Notes under the pieces: generated by a model
Database searches by the model: none
The model's input: only the letters and a program-made list of their open reading frames with translations
Told to the model about the DNA's origin: nothing
Shown here: positions 37,257 through 45,485 of the stretch, piece by piece
Position numbering within the stretch: the first letter of the stretch is position 1
Layout: the number at the start of each line of letters is the position of its first letter
Program-made: the position numbers and the translations under genes
Assembly: GCA_021323655.1 (NCBI GenBank)
Contig: JAJPKO010000045.1
Span: 95,674 to 159,673, forward strand
DNA: 64,000 bases
Direction: 5' to 3'
Source: Acidobacteriaceae bacterium
GTDB taxonomy: Bacteria > Acidobacteriota > Terriglobia > Terriglobales > Acidobacteriaceae

Positions 37257-38450
37257 ATGCCCAAGGCGACTCTCAATAGCATGGTTCCGCGGTTGTTGGT
37301 GGCGGCCAGTCTGGCCATCGCGCCGGTAGTTTTCGCGCAAAGCGGACAACAGGGAACTCCACAGGCGCAGACCCAGCAGCAGGGGCCCGGCCCGCAGCAA
37401 CAGCCTGGGACCACACCTCCGACCCTGCCTCCCGGCCAGACGGGCGAGCAGGCCAACGCACAGAAAGACACCCGGACGCAGACACCTCCACCAGCACAGG
37501 AGCCGAAGGAAGTCCACGTAAAGAAGGGAAGCATTGACGATGTGAACGCGGTGGGAACGCGCAACATTGGCGGCCGGGGCGTCGGCAACTGGTACTCGAC
37601 CGAGTCCGAGATCAAGATGGGCAAGTCGGCGGCCGATGAGATTGAGAAGAGCACAAAGATGGTCACCGACCCGGTGGTGACGGAGTATATCAACCGCATC
37701 GGGCAGAACATTGTGCGCAATTCCGACTGCAAAGTGCCATTCACGATCAAGGTGATTGACACGGACGAGATCAACGCCATGGCGCTGCCGGGCGGCTTCT
37801 TCTATGTGAATTCAGGGCTGATTCTGGCGGCGGATGAAGAGGCGGAACTGGCCGGAGTGATGGCGCACGAAATTGCGCACGTCTGCGCGCACCACGCTGC
37901 GCGCGAGCAGACGCGCATGAACTATGCCCAGCTGGGTACGATTCCCGTGATTATGATGACGGGGTACACGTGGACCGGATACGGCATTTATGAAGCCATC
38001 AACTTTGCCGTGCCGATGACCTTCCTGATGTTCTCGCGCGAATTTGAGTCACAGGCCGATTACCTGGGCGTGCAGTATATGTATAAGTCCGGTTATGACC
38101 CTCAGGCCTTTGTGACCTTCTTTGAGAAGATACAGAACCTGGAAAAGCACAAGCCGGGAGCGGTGGCGAAGGCCTTCTCGACCCACCCGCAGACGCCGGA
38201 ACGCATCCAGCACACGCAGGAAGAGATTGCCAGGATTTTGCCGGCAAAGGACGAATACCTGGTAACCACTTCAGAGTTTGATGATGTGAAGGCGCGTCTG
38301 GCAAGGATTGAAAACCGCCGCAAGCTGATGGACAACAAGACCGGAAAGCCCACACTGCGCCGCGCGAGCACAGACCCGAATGCCGGGCAGAACCCGGGAC
38401 AGAGCGGGGATGATCGTCCTACGCTGCATCGGCGAGACGATAATAATTGA
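37257..38450 (+). CDS. M48-family metalloprotease, exported
   Basis: 397 residues. A signal peptide (to about 27, VVFAQ) is followed by a Gln/Pro-rich linker (30-85) and an M48 domain with intact HEIAH in LAGVMAHEIAHVCAHHAAR, the third-ligand Glu in SREFESQADYLGVQYM, and a conserved STHPQTPERI. This is the BepA/LoiP layout, a periplasmic protease that trims or clears outer-membrane proteins. AGGAG lies eight bases before ATG 37257. It contrasts with the degenerate M48-like protein at 16.8 kb. The C-terminal 50 residues are charged and probably disordered. Confidence 0.9.
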   Translation: MPKATLNSMVPRLLVAASLAIAPVVFAQSGQQGTPQAQTQQQGPGPQQQPGTTPPTLPPGQTGEQANAQKDTRTQTPPPAQEPKEVHVKKGSIDDVNAVGTRNIGGRGVGNWYSTESEIKMGKSAADEIEKSTKMVTDPVVTEYINRIGQNIVRNSDCKVPFTIKVIDTDEINAMALPGGFFYVNSGLILAADEEAELAGVMAHEIAHVCAHHAAREQTRMNYAQLGTIPVIMMTGYTWTGYGIYEAINFAVPMTFLMFSREFESQADYLGVQYMYKSGYDPQAFVTFFEKIQNLEKHKPGAVAKAFSTHPQTPERIQHTQEEIARILPAKDEYLVTTSEFDDVKARLARIENRRKLMDNKTGKPTLRRASTDPNAGQNPGQSGDDRPTLHRRDDNN

Positions 38451-38752
38451 GGCTGTAGTTCAGCTTTTCGTCTGAAGCAACTATGTTCGCCAGGGAAAGA
38501 GAAACTCTATAGCTCTTGCGCCGCGTTTGCTCCCAGTCCGATGCCCAGCTTTTCACTTGCCCGCTCCGTGTACCAGTCTGCCTGCTCCAGAATGTCTTGG
38601 ATGGCAGCTTTGCTGAATTCCAGGGCAATTGGTTAATCCAAAGATCTTTTACGCGGAATGGAAACCGGCCCATGTCGCCGGATTTCTTCAAGCGGTGAGG
38701 GAAACAGTTTTTGAAGAGATACCTTCCAGCAGGTGGATTTTATTCTGCGCAC
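38451..38752. other. Intergenic stretch holding a decayed toxin gene
   Basis: 302 bp between convergent genes. Apart from the ParE-like fragment listed separately I see no gene; a 90-codon minus-strand frame here has no ribosome site and no recognisable domain. Confidence 0.4.
38507..38632 (-). pseudogene. ParE/RelE-type toxin remnant
   Basis: The minus strand reads IALEFSKAAIQDILEQADWY followed by TERASEKLG, then a stop at 38507. This matches the N-terminal helix region of ParE-like toxins (typically EAAIRDILEQADWYEEQSG). There is no start codon upstream (a TAA lies two codons before) and the rest of the toxin is missing. A relic of a toxin-antitoxin pair is the simplest reading; no antitoxin is recognisable. 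Confidence 0.45.
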
Positions 38753-40591
38753 TTATTGAGGTGAAGTTGCCGGGGTTGTGTCCAGCAGGCGGCGCAGCTC
38801 GGCTGTGAGGGTCTGCGGCGGGACCGGCTTGTAGAGGAATTTTGTCTGCGGGTCGTTGGAGAGGTCTTTGGGGTCGGCGTCAATGTGTCCGCTGACCAGC
38901 ATGGCTTTCAGGTCCGGGCGAAGCTGGCGAAGTTGGGCGATGAGCTCCTGTCCGCCGAGACGGGGCATGATGGCGTCGCTGACCACCGCGTCAATACAGG
39001 GCAGCAGCTCGCGCGCTAGGGCGAGGCCATTGACCCCGTCGCTGGCTTCAATCACCTTGTATCCGCAGCTTTTGAGGGTATGGGCCAGCAGGTAACGGAT
39101 GTTCGGGTCGTCTTCGATGAGCAGAATCGTTTCCTTGCCTGCAAAATAGCTGTCGTTTGATGGCGCAGGCGCTTCCATGGCCGGGGTTTCCTGGACGAGC
39201 GGGAGGCTTATGGTAAAGATCGAACCCTGGTCTTCCGCCGACTGCACGGTAATGCTGCCGCCGGCTTCGCGGACGATGCCGTAGACAATGGCCAGACCGA
39301 GGCCGGTCCCCTTGCCCGGGTCTTTGGTGGTGAAGAAAGGTTCAAAGATGTGCTCGCGCACCTCGGCGGACATGCCGCATCCGGTGTCATGCACAGAGAT
39401 GTAGGCCTTCTGATGGGCTGCCCACGCGGCGATGGTGAGCCTGCCGCCTCTGGGCATGGCGTCACGTGCATTCACGGCCAGATTCAGCAGCACCTGACTG
39501 AAGCGGTGCGGGTCCATCTCGATGGCTGCTTCTTCGGATTCGATCCGGACTTCGAGATGGATGCTATCGCCGGTCAGGCGGCGGAGCATGACTTCATCTT
39601 CCCGAAGAAGATCGGCGACGCGAACGACACGCGGCTGGCTGACCTGCTTTCGGCTGAAGGCGAGCAATTGTTGCGTGAGGCGCGCGGCGCGCTCTCCCGC
39701 GCGCAGAATCTCAGCGGACATATGGCCGAGGCGGGCGTTTTCTTTCAGTTCCTGCTGAAGAATTCCGGCATAACCGTTCATGACCGAAAGAATGTTGTTG
39801 AAGTCATGTGCGATGCCGCCAGCAAGGCGGCCGATGGCTTCCATCTTCTGCGCGTGGCGGAACTGCTCTTCGAGGGCGCGCCGTTCGGTCACGTCGTGCA
39901 GCAGAACGATGACACCGCAGACATTTCCTTCAGCGTCGAAGTCAGGCGTGTAGGACGCCTCAATGTTCCGCTTTCTGCCATGCACAAGGATGGTCTTCTC
40001 AAAGGTGGAAGAATGGCCCTCCAGGGCGAGAGACCAGGAACGACGGACGTTCGCTTCATACTGGGCGCCATCGCCCCGCTGCACGAAGAACTCAAAGTTG
40101 TGCCGCACAATCTCATCGCGTGAGATATTGAACCATTCCTCAAAGGCACGGTTGGCGCTGCGGCAGTTCCCGTGCGCGTCCATGTAGAGCAGAGCGACGG
40201 GGAGGCGGTCGGTCAGGGCGCGCAGGCCTGCTTCACTGATGTGCAGGGCCTCGGTTGCTCGCACAGAATCGGTGACATCAAAGACCGTGACAGCGCGCGC
40301 CGGGCGGGAGTTGAATTCGACATTATGGGACGTGATGCGCACCAGATGCTCGGAGCCGTCCTTGTAACGATGGGGCCAGGGTCCGCTGGACTGGAGGCTC
40401 CGTCCCTGCCGGGCAAGGGCAAGGACAGCTTCGTGGGTCTCTGGCGGGCGGATGTCCAGAATGTTCATGCTCAGGAACTCTTCTCGAGACCATCCATAAG
40501 TTTGGATGGCGGCCTCGTTCACGTCCAGAAACCGGAGGGTTTCCATGTCGTAAATCCACATGGGATTGGGGTTTTCGTGAAAGAGATCCAA
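38753..40591 (-). CDS. PAS-PAS hybrid histidine kinase with receiver domain
   Basis: 612 residues, no membrane segment. Two PAS domains (about 1-115 and 125-235), HisKA with the phospho-accepting His in [17 protein letters not shown], HATPase with [20 protein letters not shown] and [13 protein letters not shown], and a C-terminal receiver (about 490-605) with LLIEDDPN, the phospho-acceptor Asp in [12 protein letters not shown] and Lys in YKPV. A cytoplasmic sensor that may pass phosphate inside itself; no partner regulator is adjacent. The start is TTG at 40591 with AGAGG upstream; the frame continues open further, so a longer N-terminus is possible. It lies 87 bp after the MFS transporter gene. 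Confidence 0.85.
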   Translation of the reverse strand: MDLFHENPNPMWIYDMETLRFLDVNEAAIQTYGWSREEFLSMNILDIRPPETHEAVLALARQGRSLQSSGPWPHRYKDGSEHLVRITSHNVEFNSRPARAVTVFDVTDSVRATEALHISEAGLRALTDRLPVALLYMDAHGNCRSANRAFEEWFNISRDEIVRHNFEFFVQRGDGAQYEANVRRSWSLALEGHSSTFEKTILVHGRKRNIEASYTPDFDAEGNVCGVIVLLHDVTERRALEEQFRHAQKMEAIGRLAGGIAHDFNNILSVMNGYAGILQQELKENARLGHMSAEILRAGERAARLTQQLLAFSRKQVSQPRVVRVADLLREDEVMLRRLTGDSIHLEVRIESEEAAIEMDPHRFSQVLLNLAVNARDAMPRGGRLTIAAWAAHQKAYISVHDTGCGMSAEVREHIFEPFFTTKDPGKGTGLGLAIVYGIVREAGGSITVQSAEDQGSIFTISLPLVQETPAMEAPAPSNDSYFAGKETILLIEDDPNIRYLLAHTLKSCGYKVIEASDGVNGLALARELLPCIDAVVSDAIMPRLGGQELIAQLRQLRPDLKAMLVSGHIDADPKDLSNDPQTKFLYKPVPPQTLTAELRRLLDTTPATSPQ

Positions 40592-40678
40592 CCAGGCGCC
40601 TCTTGTGAACCAGATGTTTTCGACTCTATCACGCGGGCTCAGGGATGGGGAACCGCCTTCCCTGAGCCGGAAGCGGCG

Positions 40679-42007
40679 TTACTCGATGCCGAGGCGGTGT
40701 TGCATCTGTTCGAGAGTGTGGCCTTTCGTCTCCGGATAAATAAACAGCACCACAAAGAATTGCAGGACCATCATCGCGGCGAAAAAGACGAAGGGTGTTC
40801 CGGAGGAGTGTTTTGCCAGGACCGGAAAAGTGAGGGAGATGAGGGCGTTCATGATCCAGTGCGAAGAGCTGCCGAGGCTCTGTCCTTTGGAGCGGACGCG
40901 ATTGGGGAAGACCTCACTGATATAGACCCAGATGACCGCGCCCTGAGAGATGGCGAAGAAGAAAATGTAGGCCACCAGGAACCAGACGAGATAGTCCTGG
41001 TGCTGGTTGCGGAAGAAGATGGCTGACACGCCGGCGAGGCAAAGTGCTGTTCCGACGGAACCGATGAGCAGCAGCGTCTTGCGGCCCAGCTTGTCAATGA
41101 CGGTCATGGCCAGCAGCGTGGCGACAAGGTTCATGGCGCCGACGAGGACAGCCTGAAGGTCTCCGGAGACAGCGCTGAAACCGCCCGCCCGGAAAATGTC
41201 ATTCATGTAATAGAGGATGGCGTTGATTCCGGAGAGCTGGTTGAACATGCCGATGGAGACGGCAAGAAAGATGGGCAGCCGGTACTTATACTGGAAGAGC
41301 GGCTCCGAGCGCTCACTGCGTTCGAGATGAATCGAATCCACGATTTCGCGCAGCTCGGCTTCTGAGTCGGGCGAACCCATGAGCTGTAGCACCTGGCGCG
41401 CCTCATCAATGCGGTTCTGCGTGGTTAGCCAGCGGGGGCTGCGCGGGATTCCATATAGCATGATGAGAAACAGCACAGCAGGCGCAGCGGCGACGCCAAG
41501 CTCCCATCGCCATTGCAGCGCACCCAGGCCAAGGCGCGCGATCAGGTAATTGCTGGCGTAGGCCAGCAGGATACCGATGACAATGTTGATCTGGAAGAGG
41601 CCGACGAGGCGGCCGCGCCATTTGGCAGGAGCGAGTTCTGCGATGTAGACCGGGCCAAGCACGGAGGAACCGCCGATGCCAAGTCCACCAATGAAGCGGA
41701 AGGCGATGAGCGCGGGCCAGTTCCAGGCGAAAGCGCACCCCAGGGCGGAGACGACATACAGCACGGCCATGATGCGCAGCGTTTCGCGGCTGCCGATTTT
41801 CTGGCCAATGGCCCCGGCAGACATGGCCCCGATGACGGTCCCGAACAGCGCGATGGAAACTGTAATTCCGAGCGCAAAGGCCGAGAGGTGGAAGACCTCA
41901 GTGAGCTGATGGGTTGTACCTGCGATGACGGCGGTGTCAAAGCCGAAGAGAAGTCCGCCGAGTGCGCCTACGATGGTGCTCTTAAAGAGATAGAAATTGA
42001 TTCTCAT
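40679..42007 (-). CDS. Sugar porter, major facilitator superfamily
   Basis: 442 residues, twelve membrane helices. Sugar-porter signatures: GGLLFGFDTAVIAGT in helix 1, R-x-G-x-x-x-R-type loop at PAKWRGRLVGL, IPRSPRWL, the QQxSGIN-like motif as NQLSGINAILYYM, and PETKGHTLEQM at the C-terminus. It imports a hexose or related sugar by proton symport. It follows the ROK kinase by 41 bp, giving an uptake-plus-phosphorylation pair under the LacI regulator upstream. Confidence 0.93.
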   Translation of the reverse strand: MRINFYLFKSTIVGALGGLLFGFDTAVIAGTTHQLTEVFHLSAFALGITVSIALFGTVIGAMSAGAIGQKIGSRETLRIMAVLYVVSALGCAFAWNWPALIAFRFIGGLGIGGSSVLGPVYIAELAPAKWRGRLVGLFQINIVIGILLAYASNYLIARLGLGALQWRWELGVAAAPAVLFLIMLYGIPRSPRWLTTQNRIDEARQVLQLMGSPDSEAELREIVDSIHLERSERSEPLFQYKYRLPIFLAVSIGMFNQLSGINAILYYMNDIFRAGGFSAVSGDLQAVLVGAMNLVATLLAMTVIDKLGRKTLLLIGSVGTALCLAGVSAIFFRNQHQDYLVWFLVAYIFFFAISQGAVIWVYISEVFPNRVRSKGQSLGSSSHWIMNALISLTFPVLAKHSSGTPFVFFAAMMVLQFFVVLFIYPETKGHTLEQMQHRLGIE

Positions 42008-42048
42008 GCTCGCATGCTTTCAACAACCGCTCTGCCGCTTAAGGAAAA

Positions 42049-43080
42049 TCAGGAGGACAAGGCGGTACCGTGCTTTTCAGTTTTTGCCGTATAGGGGAGA
42101 ATGCAGGCGCCCAGCAGTCCTGAATCTGCGCCGAGCTCCGCTGCCACAATACGCGTGCCGTGGTTTGCGCCGCCGTTCAAAACGTGACTGCCCGGCTCGG
42201 TGAGGCGATACACATAACTGCGATGACGTACTTCGGCGAAGAGAGCGGGAGAGAAGAGGTCCCAGGCGTTGGCCAGGCCTCCGCCGACTACATATAAAGG
42301 CAGGTTCAGCGTATTGATGAGATCAGCAATGCCGATGCCGAGCGCGCGACCTACATCGCCAAAAATTTGCTTTGCGCCTTCATCGCCCTTTTCGGCCAGG
42401 TCAGAAAGCTCGCGCGGCGTAAATTCCGGATTGCGTTTTGCCAATGCTGCAATGCCGGGTGCATTGCCTGATTCGGCGGCCTCGAGGGCGATGCGGCGGA
42501 CCGCGGTGGCAGAGGCAAACATTTCCAGGCATCCATTGCTTCCGCATCCGCAGGATGGGCCATCAGGGTAGATGGTGACGTGGCCGGCCTCGCCCGCCAT
42601 GCCATTGACGCCATGCCAGATTTTTCCGTGCAGGATAATGCCATTGCCGATGCCGGTGCCCAGCGTCAGCATGCAGAGGGAATCGAGCCCCAGAGTGCGG
42701 CCGCTGCCCAGAACACATTCGGCCAGCGCGGCAACGTTGGCATCACTTTCCACGATGACAGGCATGCTGAGGGCGGTTTCAATCTCTTCACGCAGACCGA
42801 ATCCGTCCCATCCCGGCAGGTTGGGAGGGCTGTGCAGACGGCCTGCGGGCAGCTCAAGCGGGCCCGGAGTGCCGATGCCGATTCCGGTCAGCTCAAATTG
42901 CGGGGACCATGTTTGGAGCAGCTTGCCGATGCCGCTGCAGATGTCTTCGACAACAGCATGGCGTCCAGCGGCCAGACGCGTGGGAAGAAGGATGGTCTCC
43001 AGAAGTCCAGAGGCGCGGGTGTAGGCCGCAATGCGGAGGTTCGTGCCACCTAAATCCACACCAATCGAGAAAGAACTCAT
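42049..43080 (-). CDS. ROK-family glucokinase
   Basis: 343 residues. Phosphate loop IGVDLGGTNLRIAAY, catalytic Asp in VIVESDANVAALAE, second loop LTLGTGIGNGIIL, the His of GEAGHVTIYPDG and the ROK zinc motif CGCGSNGCLEMFAS. It should phosphorylate glucose or a similar hexose with ATP. It is first gene after a LacI-type operator/promoter and precedes the sugar transporter, so its substrate is probably the transported sugar. Confidence 0.92.
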   Translation of the reverse strand: MSSFSIGVDLGGTNLRIAAYTRASGLLETILLPTRLAAGRHAVVEDICSGIGKLLQTWSPQFELTGIGIGTPGPLELPAGRLHSPPNLPGWDGFGLREEIETALSMPVIVESDANVAALAECVLGSGRTLGLDSLCMLTLGTGIGNGIILHGKIWHGVNGMAGEAGHVTIYPDGPSCGCGSNGCLEMFASATAVRRIALEAAESGNAPGIAALAKRNPEFTPRELSDLAEKGDEGAKQIFGDVGRALGIGIADLINTLNLPLYVVGGGLANAWDLFSPALFAEVRHRSYVYRLTEPGSHVLNGGANHGTRIVAAELGADSGLLGACILPYTAKTEKHGTALSS

Positions 43081-43194
43081 ATATTGTAAAAGCCCTAATC
43101 AAACAGACGGCAAATTTGTCATTGTGCCGCGAACAGCAATCGAAAATAAAACAAAAGGATTGCAAGGAGCAGCACCGGAGAGCAGCCTTTTTGC

Positions 43195-43223
43195 AATATA
43201 CACGAAAAAGCAGGAGGTGGAAA
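43195..43223 (-). promoter_or_regulatory. Promoter of the ROK kinase-sugar porter operon
   Basis: On the minus strand TTTCCA (43218-43223) and TATATT (43195-43200) stand 17 bp apart. The -35 lies inside the LacI-type palindrome. Transcription would start near 43188, leaving about 108 untranslated bases before the kinase ATG. Confidence 0.6.
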
Positions 43224-43231
43224 CGATTCCA
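43218..43231. promoter_or_regulatory. LacI/GalR-family operator
   Basis: TGGAAACGATTCCA matches the family half-site pattern TGnAAnCGnTTnCA at every fixed position. It lies between the LacI-type gene and the kinase gene and overlaps the -35 box, the expected position for repression. Confidence 0.75.
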
Positions 43232-43290
43232 TGTGCAGGGCAAAATGGACAGGGCCAAGTGCATGTTCGGGTCTCGGCCTCCCACTTCCT

Positions 43291-44346
43291 TTATCCGTTT
43301 TGCTCCTGGGTGGGGTTGCAGCCGCAGGAGTGGCGCAGCACCAGCCGGGTTTCCAGCTTGACCTGCTCCTGCCGCTTTTTCCCGGAAAGATGCTTGCCCT
43401 TCTTGGCGGGCAGAAGCTGCTCAAAGAGAATCTCCGCGGCGATGCGCCCCAGGTCCTCAATCGGCTGCTGGATCACGCTGATAGAAGGACGGAGTGTGGC
43501 TGCCAGTTCGAAATCATCAAAGCCTAGAAGCGCAATGGTTTTGGGGATGGCGACCTTCAGCTTCTGCAGCGTCTCAAAGGCATAAATGGTAGTGCTGTTT
43601 TTCAGTGTGAAGATGGCCTCAGGCGGCTGCGATGTGGCCAGATGACTCTCAATGGCATATTCAGCCGATTTATAGTCCTTCACCGACATATCAATAATGA
43701 CAGGCAGACCGTGCTCTTCCACGGCATGGCGGTATCCGCGCAGGCGTTCGCGCAGAGTGTAAAGGGTAGGTTCGCCGCCCAGGCAAAGGATGCGCTTGTA
43801 TCCATGACTGACGAGGTGTTCGGTGGCAAGACGCGCGCCGTTATAGTTGTCTGTGACCACGCTGGGAACGCCGGTTTTCGGCACCGGACGGTCAAAGGTG
43901 ACGACAGGTGTGGCGATGCGCCCCAGATATTCAGCCAGGGCCTCGCTCTGGTAATTGGCCGGAGCCAGCAGAAGCCCGTCCGTGCGGTGGCGCATCAGCA
44001 CGTTCAGGTTTTCCATCTCTACGTGCGGATCATTATTGGTGACCGTGACGATCAGCAGCGAATCATGGGCGCGTGCAATTTCCTGCGCGGCTTCGGCACA
44101 ACTGGAAAAGAACGGGTCCGCAATGCTGGGCACGACAAGGCCAATGGTCTTTGTGCGCTCGCCTTTCAGAATGCGCGCCGCCTGATTGGGCATGTATCCA
44201 AGCTGTTCAATGACAGCATGGACGCGCTTGAGGGTGTGGGGGCTGACGCGATGTCCACCATTGATGACGCGGGAGACGGTGGTGGTGCCTACTCCGGCTT
44301 TACGCGCTACATCAGCGAGCGTTGGGTGCGAGCCTGGTTTGATCAT
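43291..44346 (-). CDS. LacI-family transcriptional regulator
   Basis: 351 residues. N-terminal helix-turn-helix and hinge helix (PTLADVARKAGVGTTTVSRV, later PNQAARILKG) followed by a periplasmic-binding-type effector domain (IGLVVPSIADPFFSSCAEAA; DGLLLAPAN; IALLGFDDFELAATLRPSISVI). The C-terminus ends in HSCGC. It likely represses the downstream kinase and transporter genes through the palindrome at 43218 and is relieved by a sugar or sugar phosphate. An ATG 9 codons earlier is possible; neither start has a strong ribosome site. Confidence 0.92.
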   Translation of the reverse strand: MIKPGSHPTLADVARKAGVGTTTVSRVINGGHRVSPHTLKRVHAVIEQLGYMPNQAARILKGERTKTIGLVVPSIADPFFSSCAEAAQEIARAHDSLLIVTVTNNDPHVEMENLNVLMRHRTDGLLLAPANYQSEALAEYLGRIATPVVTFDRPVPKTGVPSVVTDNYNGARLATEHLVSHGYKRILCLGGEPTLYTLRERLRGYRHAVEEHGLPVIIDMSVKDYKSAEYAIESHLATSQPPEAIFTLKNSTTIYAFETLQKLKVAIPKTIALLGFDDFELAATLRPSISVIQQPIEDLGRIAAEILFEQLLPAKKGKHLSGKKRQEQVKLETRLVLRHSCGCNPTQEQNG

Positions 44347-44435
44347 CGTACGGTCATATTTACAGCTTTGCATCAGTATTCAGACATGAGGAACGCCTGT
44401 CAATTCGGGTGGACAGCAGGGAGTATGATTCCAGC

Positions 44436-45485
44436 ATGCGTAAGCACTTCCTTCTTTCGTGCAGTTTTCTGCTTTGCATGACAGCTGTAGCTCAGGCGCC
44501 GCACAAATGGGCCGTGGTGCTGCATGGAGGCGCTGGCGTCATCGAGCGCAAAAACATGGACCCGAAGACGGAGGCGGCGTATCGCGCCAGCATCCATGCC
44601 GCGCTTGAAAAAGCGGCGGACACGCTCGACAAGGGCGGCTCGGCGCTCGATGCAGTCGAGGCCGCGATCCGCATGATGGAAGATGATCCGCTGTTTAATG
44701 CGGGGCGCGGAGCAGTCTTTACTGCCACCGGTAAAAATGAGCTGGATGCCGCCATCATGGATGGTTCTAACCTGAAGGCCGGGGCCGTGGCCGGAGTGAC
44801 GCGCACGCGGCATCCCATTTCGCTGGCCCGCGCTGTGATGGAGAAGTCGCTGCACGTCATGCTGGTCGGAACCGGCGCGGACGAATTTGCTGCTTCGCAC
44901 GGACTGGAAATGGTGGACCCGGGCTTCTTTTTCACTGAGCGGCGCTGGCAGGGCCTGGTAAAGGAGCTGCAGCGGGAAGGGAAGCCCATACCGCCGCGGC
45001 CTGCGGGTGCTCCGCCCGCTCCGGGAAAGCCTGTGGCGGAGATTGGGCCTCCGGATGCGCATAAGTTCGGAACAGTAGGCGTAGTTGCTCTGGACAAGCA
45101 AGGCAACATTGCTGCCGGAACCAGCACCGGAGGACTGACGGCAAAGATGTGGGGACGCGTCGGAGACTCGCCAATTATCGGGGCAGGAACGTATGCGGAC
45201 AACCGCTCCTGCGCTGTCTCCGGTACGGGGACAGGCGAATACTTTATCCGCCTTACCGTGGCGCGGACCATCTGCGCTCTGGTGCAATACAAGGGTGTGG
45301 GGCTTCAGGCCGCTGCGGACGAGGTCATCCAGCATCAGCTTACTGAGATGAAGGGCGATGGCGGCGTGATCGCCATTGATACAAAGGGCGATATGGTCTG
45401 GAGCTTCAACACCCCGGGCATGTATCGCGCGCGTGTTGCAGAAGGCGGCAAGCCTGAAATTGAAATGTACCGGGATCAGCCCTGA
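44436..45485 (+). CDS. Isoaspartyl peptidase / L-asparaginase, exported
   Basis: 349 residues starting with a signal peptide (HFLLSCSFLLCMTAVAQAP). Ntn-hydrolase of the plant-type asparaginase family: WAVVLHGGAGVIERKN, the AIRMMEDDPLFNAGRGAVFT loop, and the self-cleavage site KFGTVGVVALD, where Thr becomes the nucleophile of the beta chain, followed by GNIAAGTSTGGLTAKMWGRVGDSPIIGAGTYA. It hydrolyses isoaspartyl dipeptides or asparagine in the periplasm. Divergent from the LacI-type gene; stop overlaps convergent recQ by 10 bp. Insertion of PRPAGAPPAPGKP before the cleavage site is typical of the precursor linker. Confidence 0.92.
   Translation: MRKHFLLSCSFLLCMTAVAQAPHKWAVVLHGGAGVIERKNMDPKTEAAYRASIHAALEKAADTLDKGGSALDAVEAAIRMMEDDPLFNAGRGAVFTATGKNELDAAIMDGSNLKAGAVAGVTRTRHPISLARAVMEKSLHVMLVGTGADEFAASHGLEMVDPGFFFTERRWQGLVKELQREGKPIPPRPAGAPPAPGKPVAEIGPPDAHKFGTVGVVALDKQGNIAAGTSTGGLTAKMWGRVGDSPIIGAGTYADNRSCAVSGTGTGEYFIRLTVARTICALVQYKGVGLQAAADEVIQHQLTEMKGDGGVIAIDTKGDMVWSFNTPGMYRARVAEGGKPEIEMYRDQP

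Noticed and set aside
38419..38691. 90-codon minus-strand frame after the M48 protease
   Set aside because: No ribosome site; the recognisable toxin fragment lies in a different frame of the same strand.
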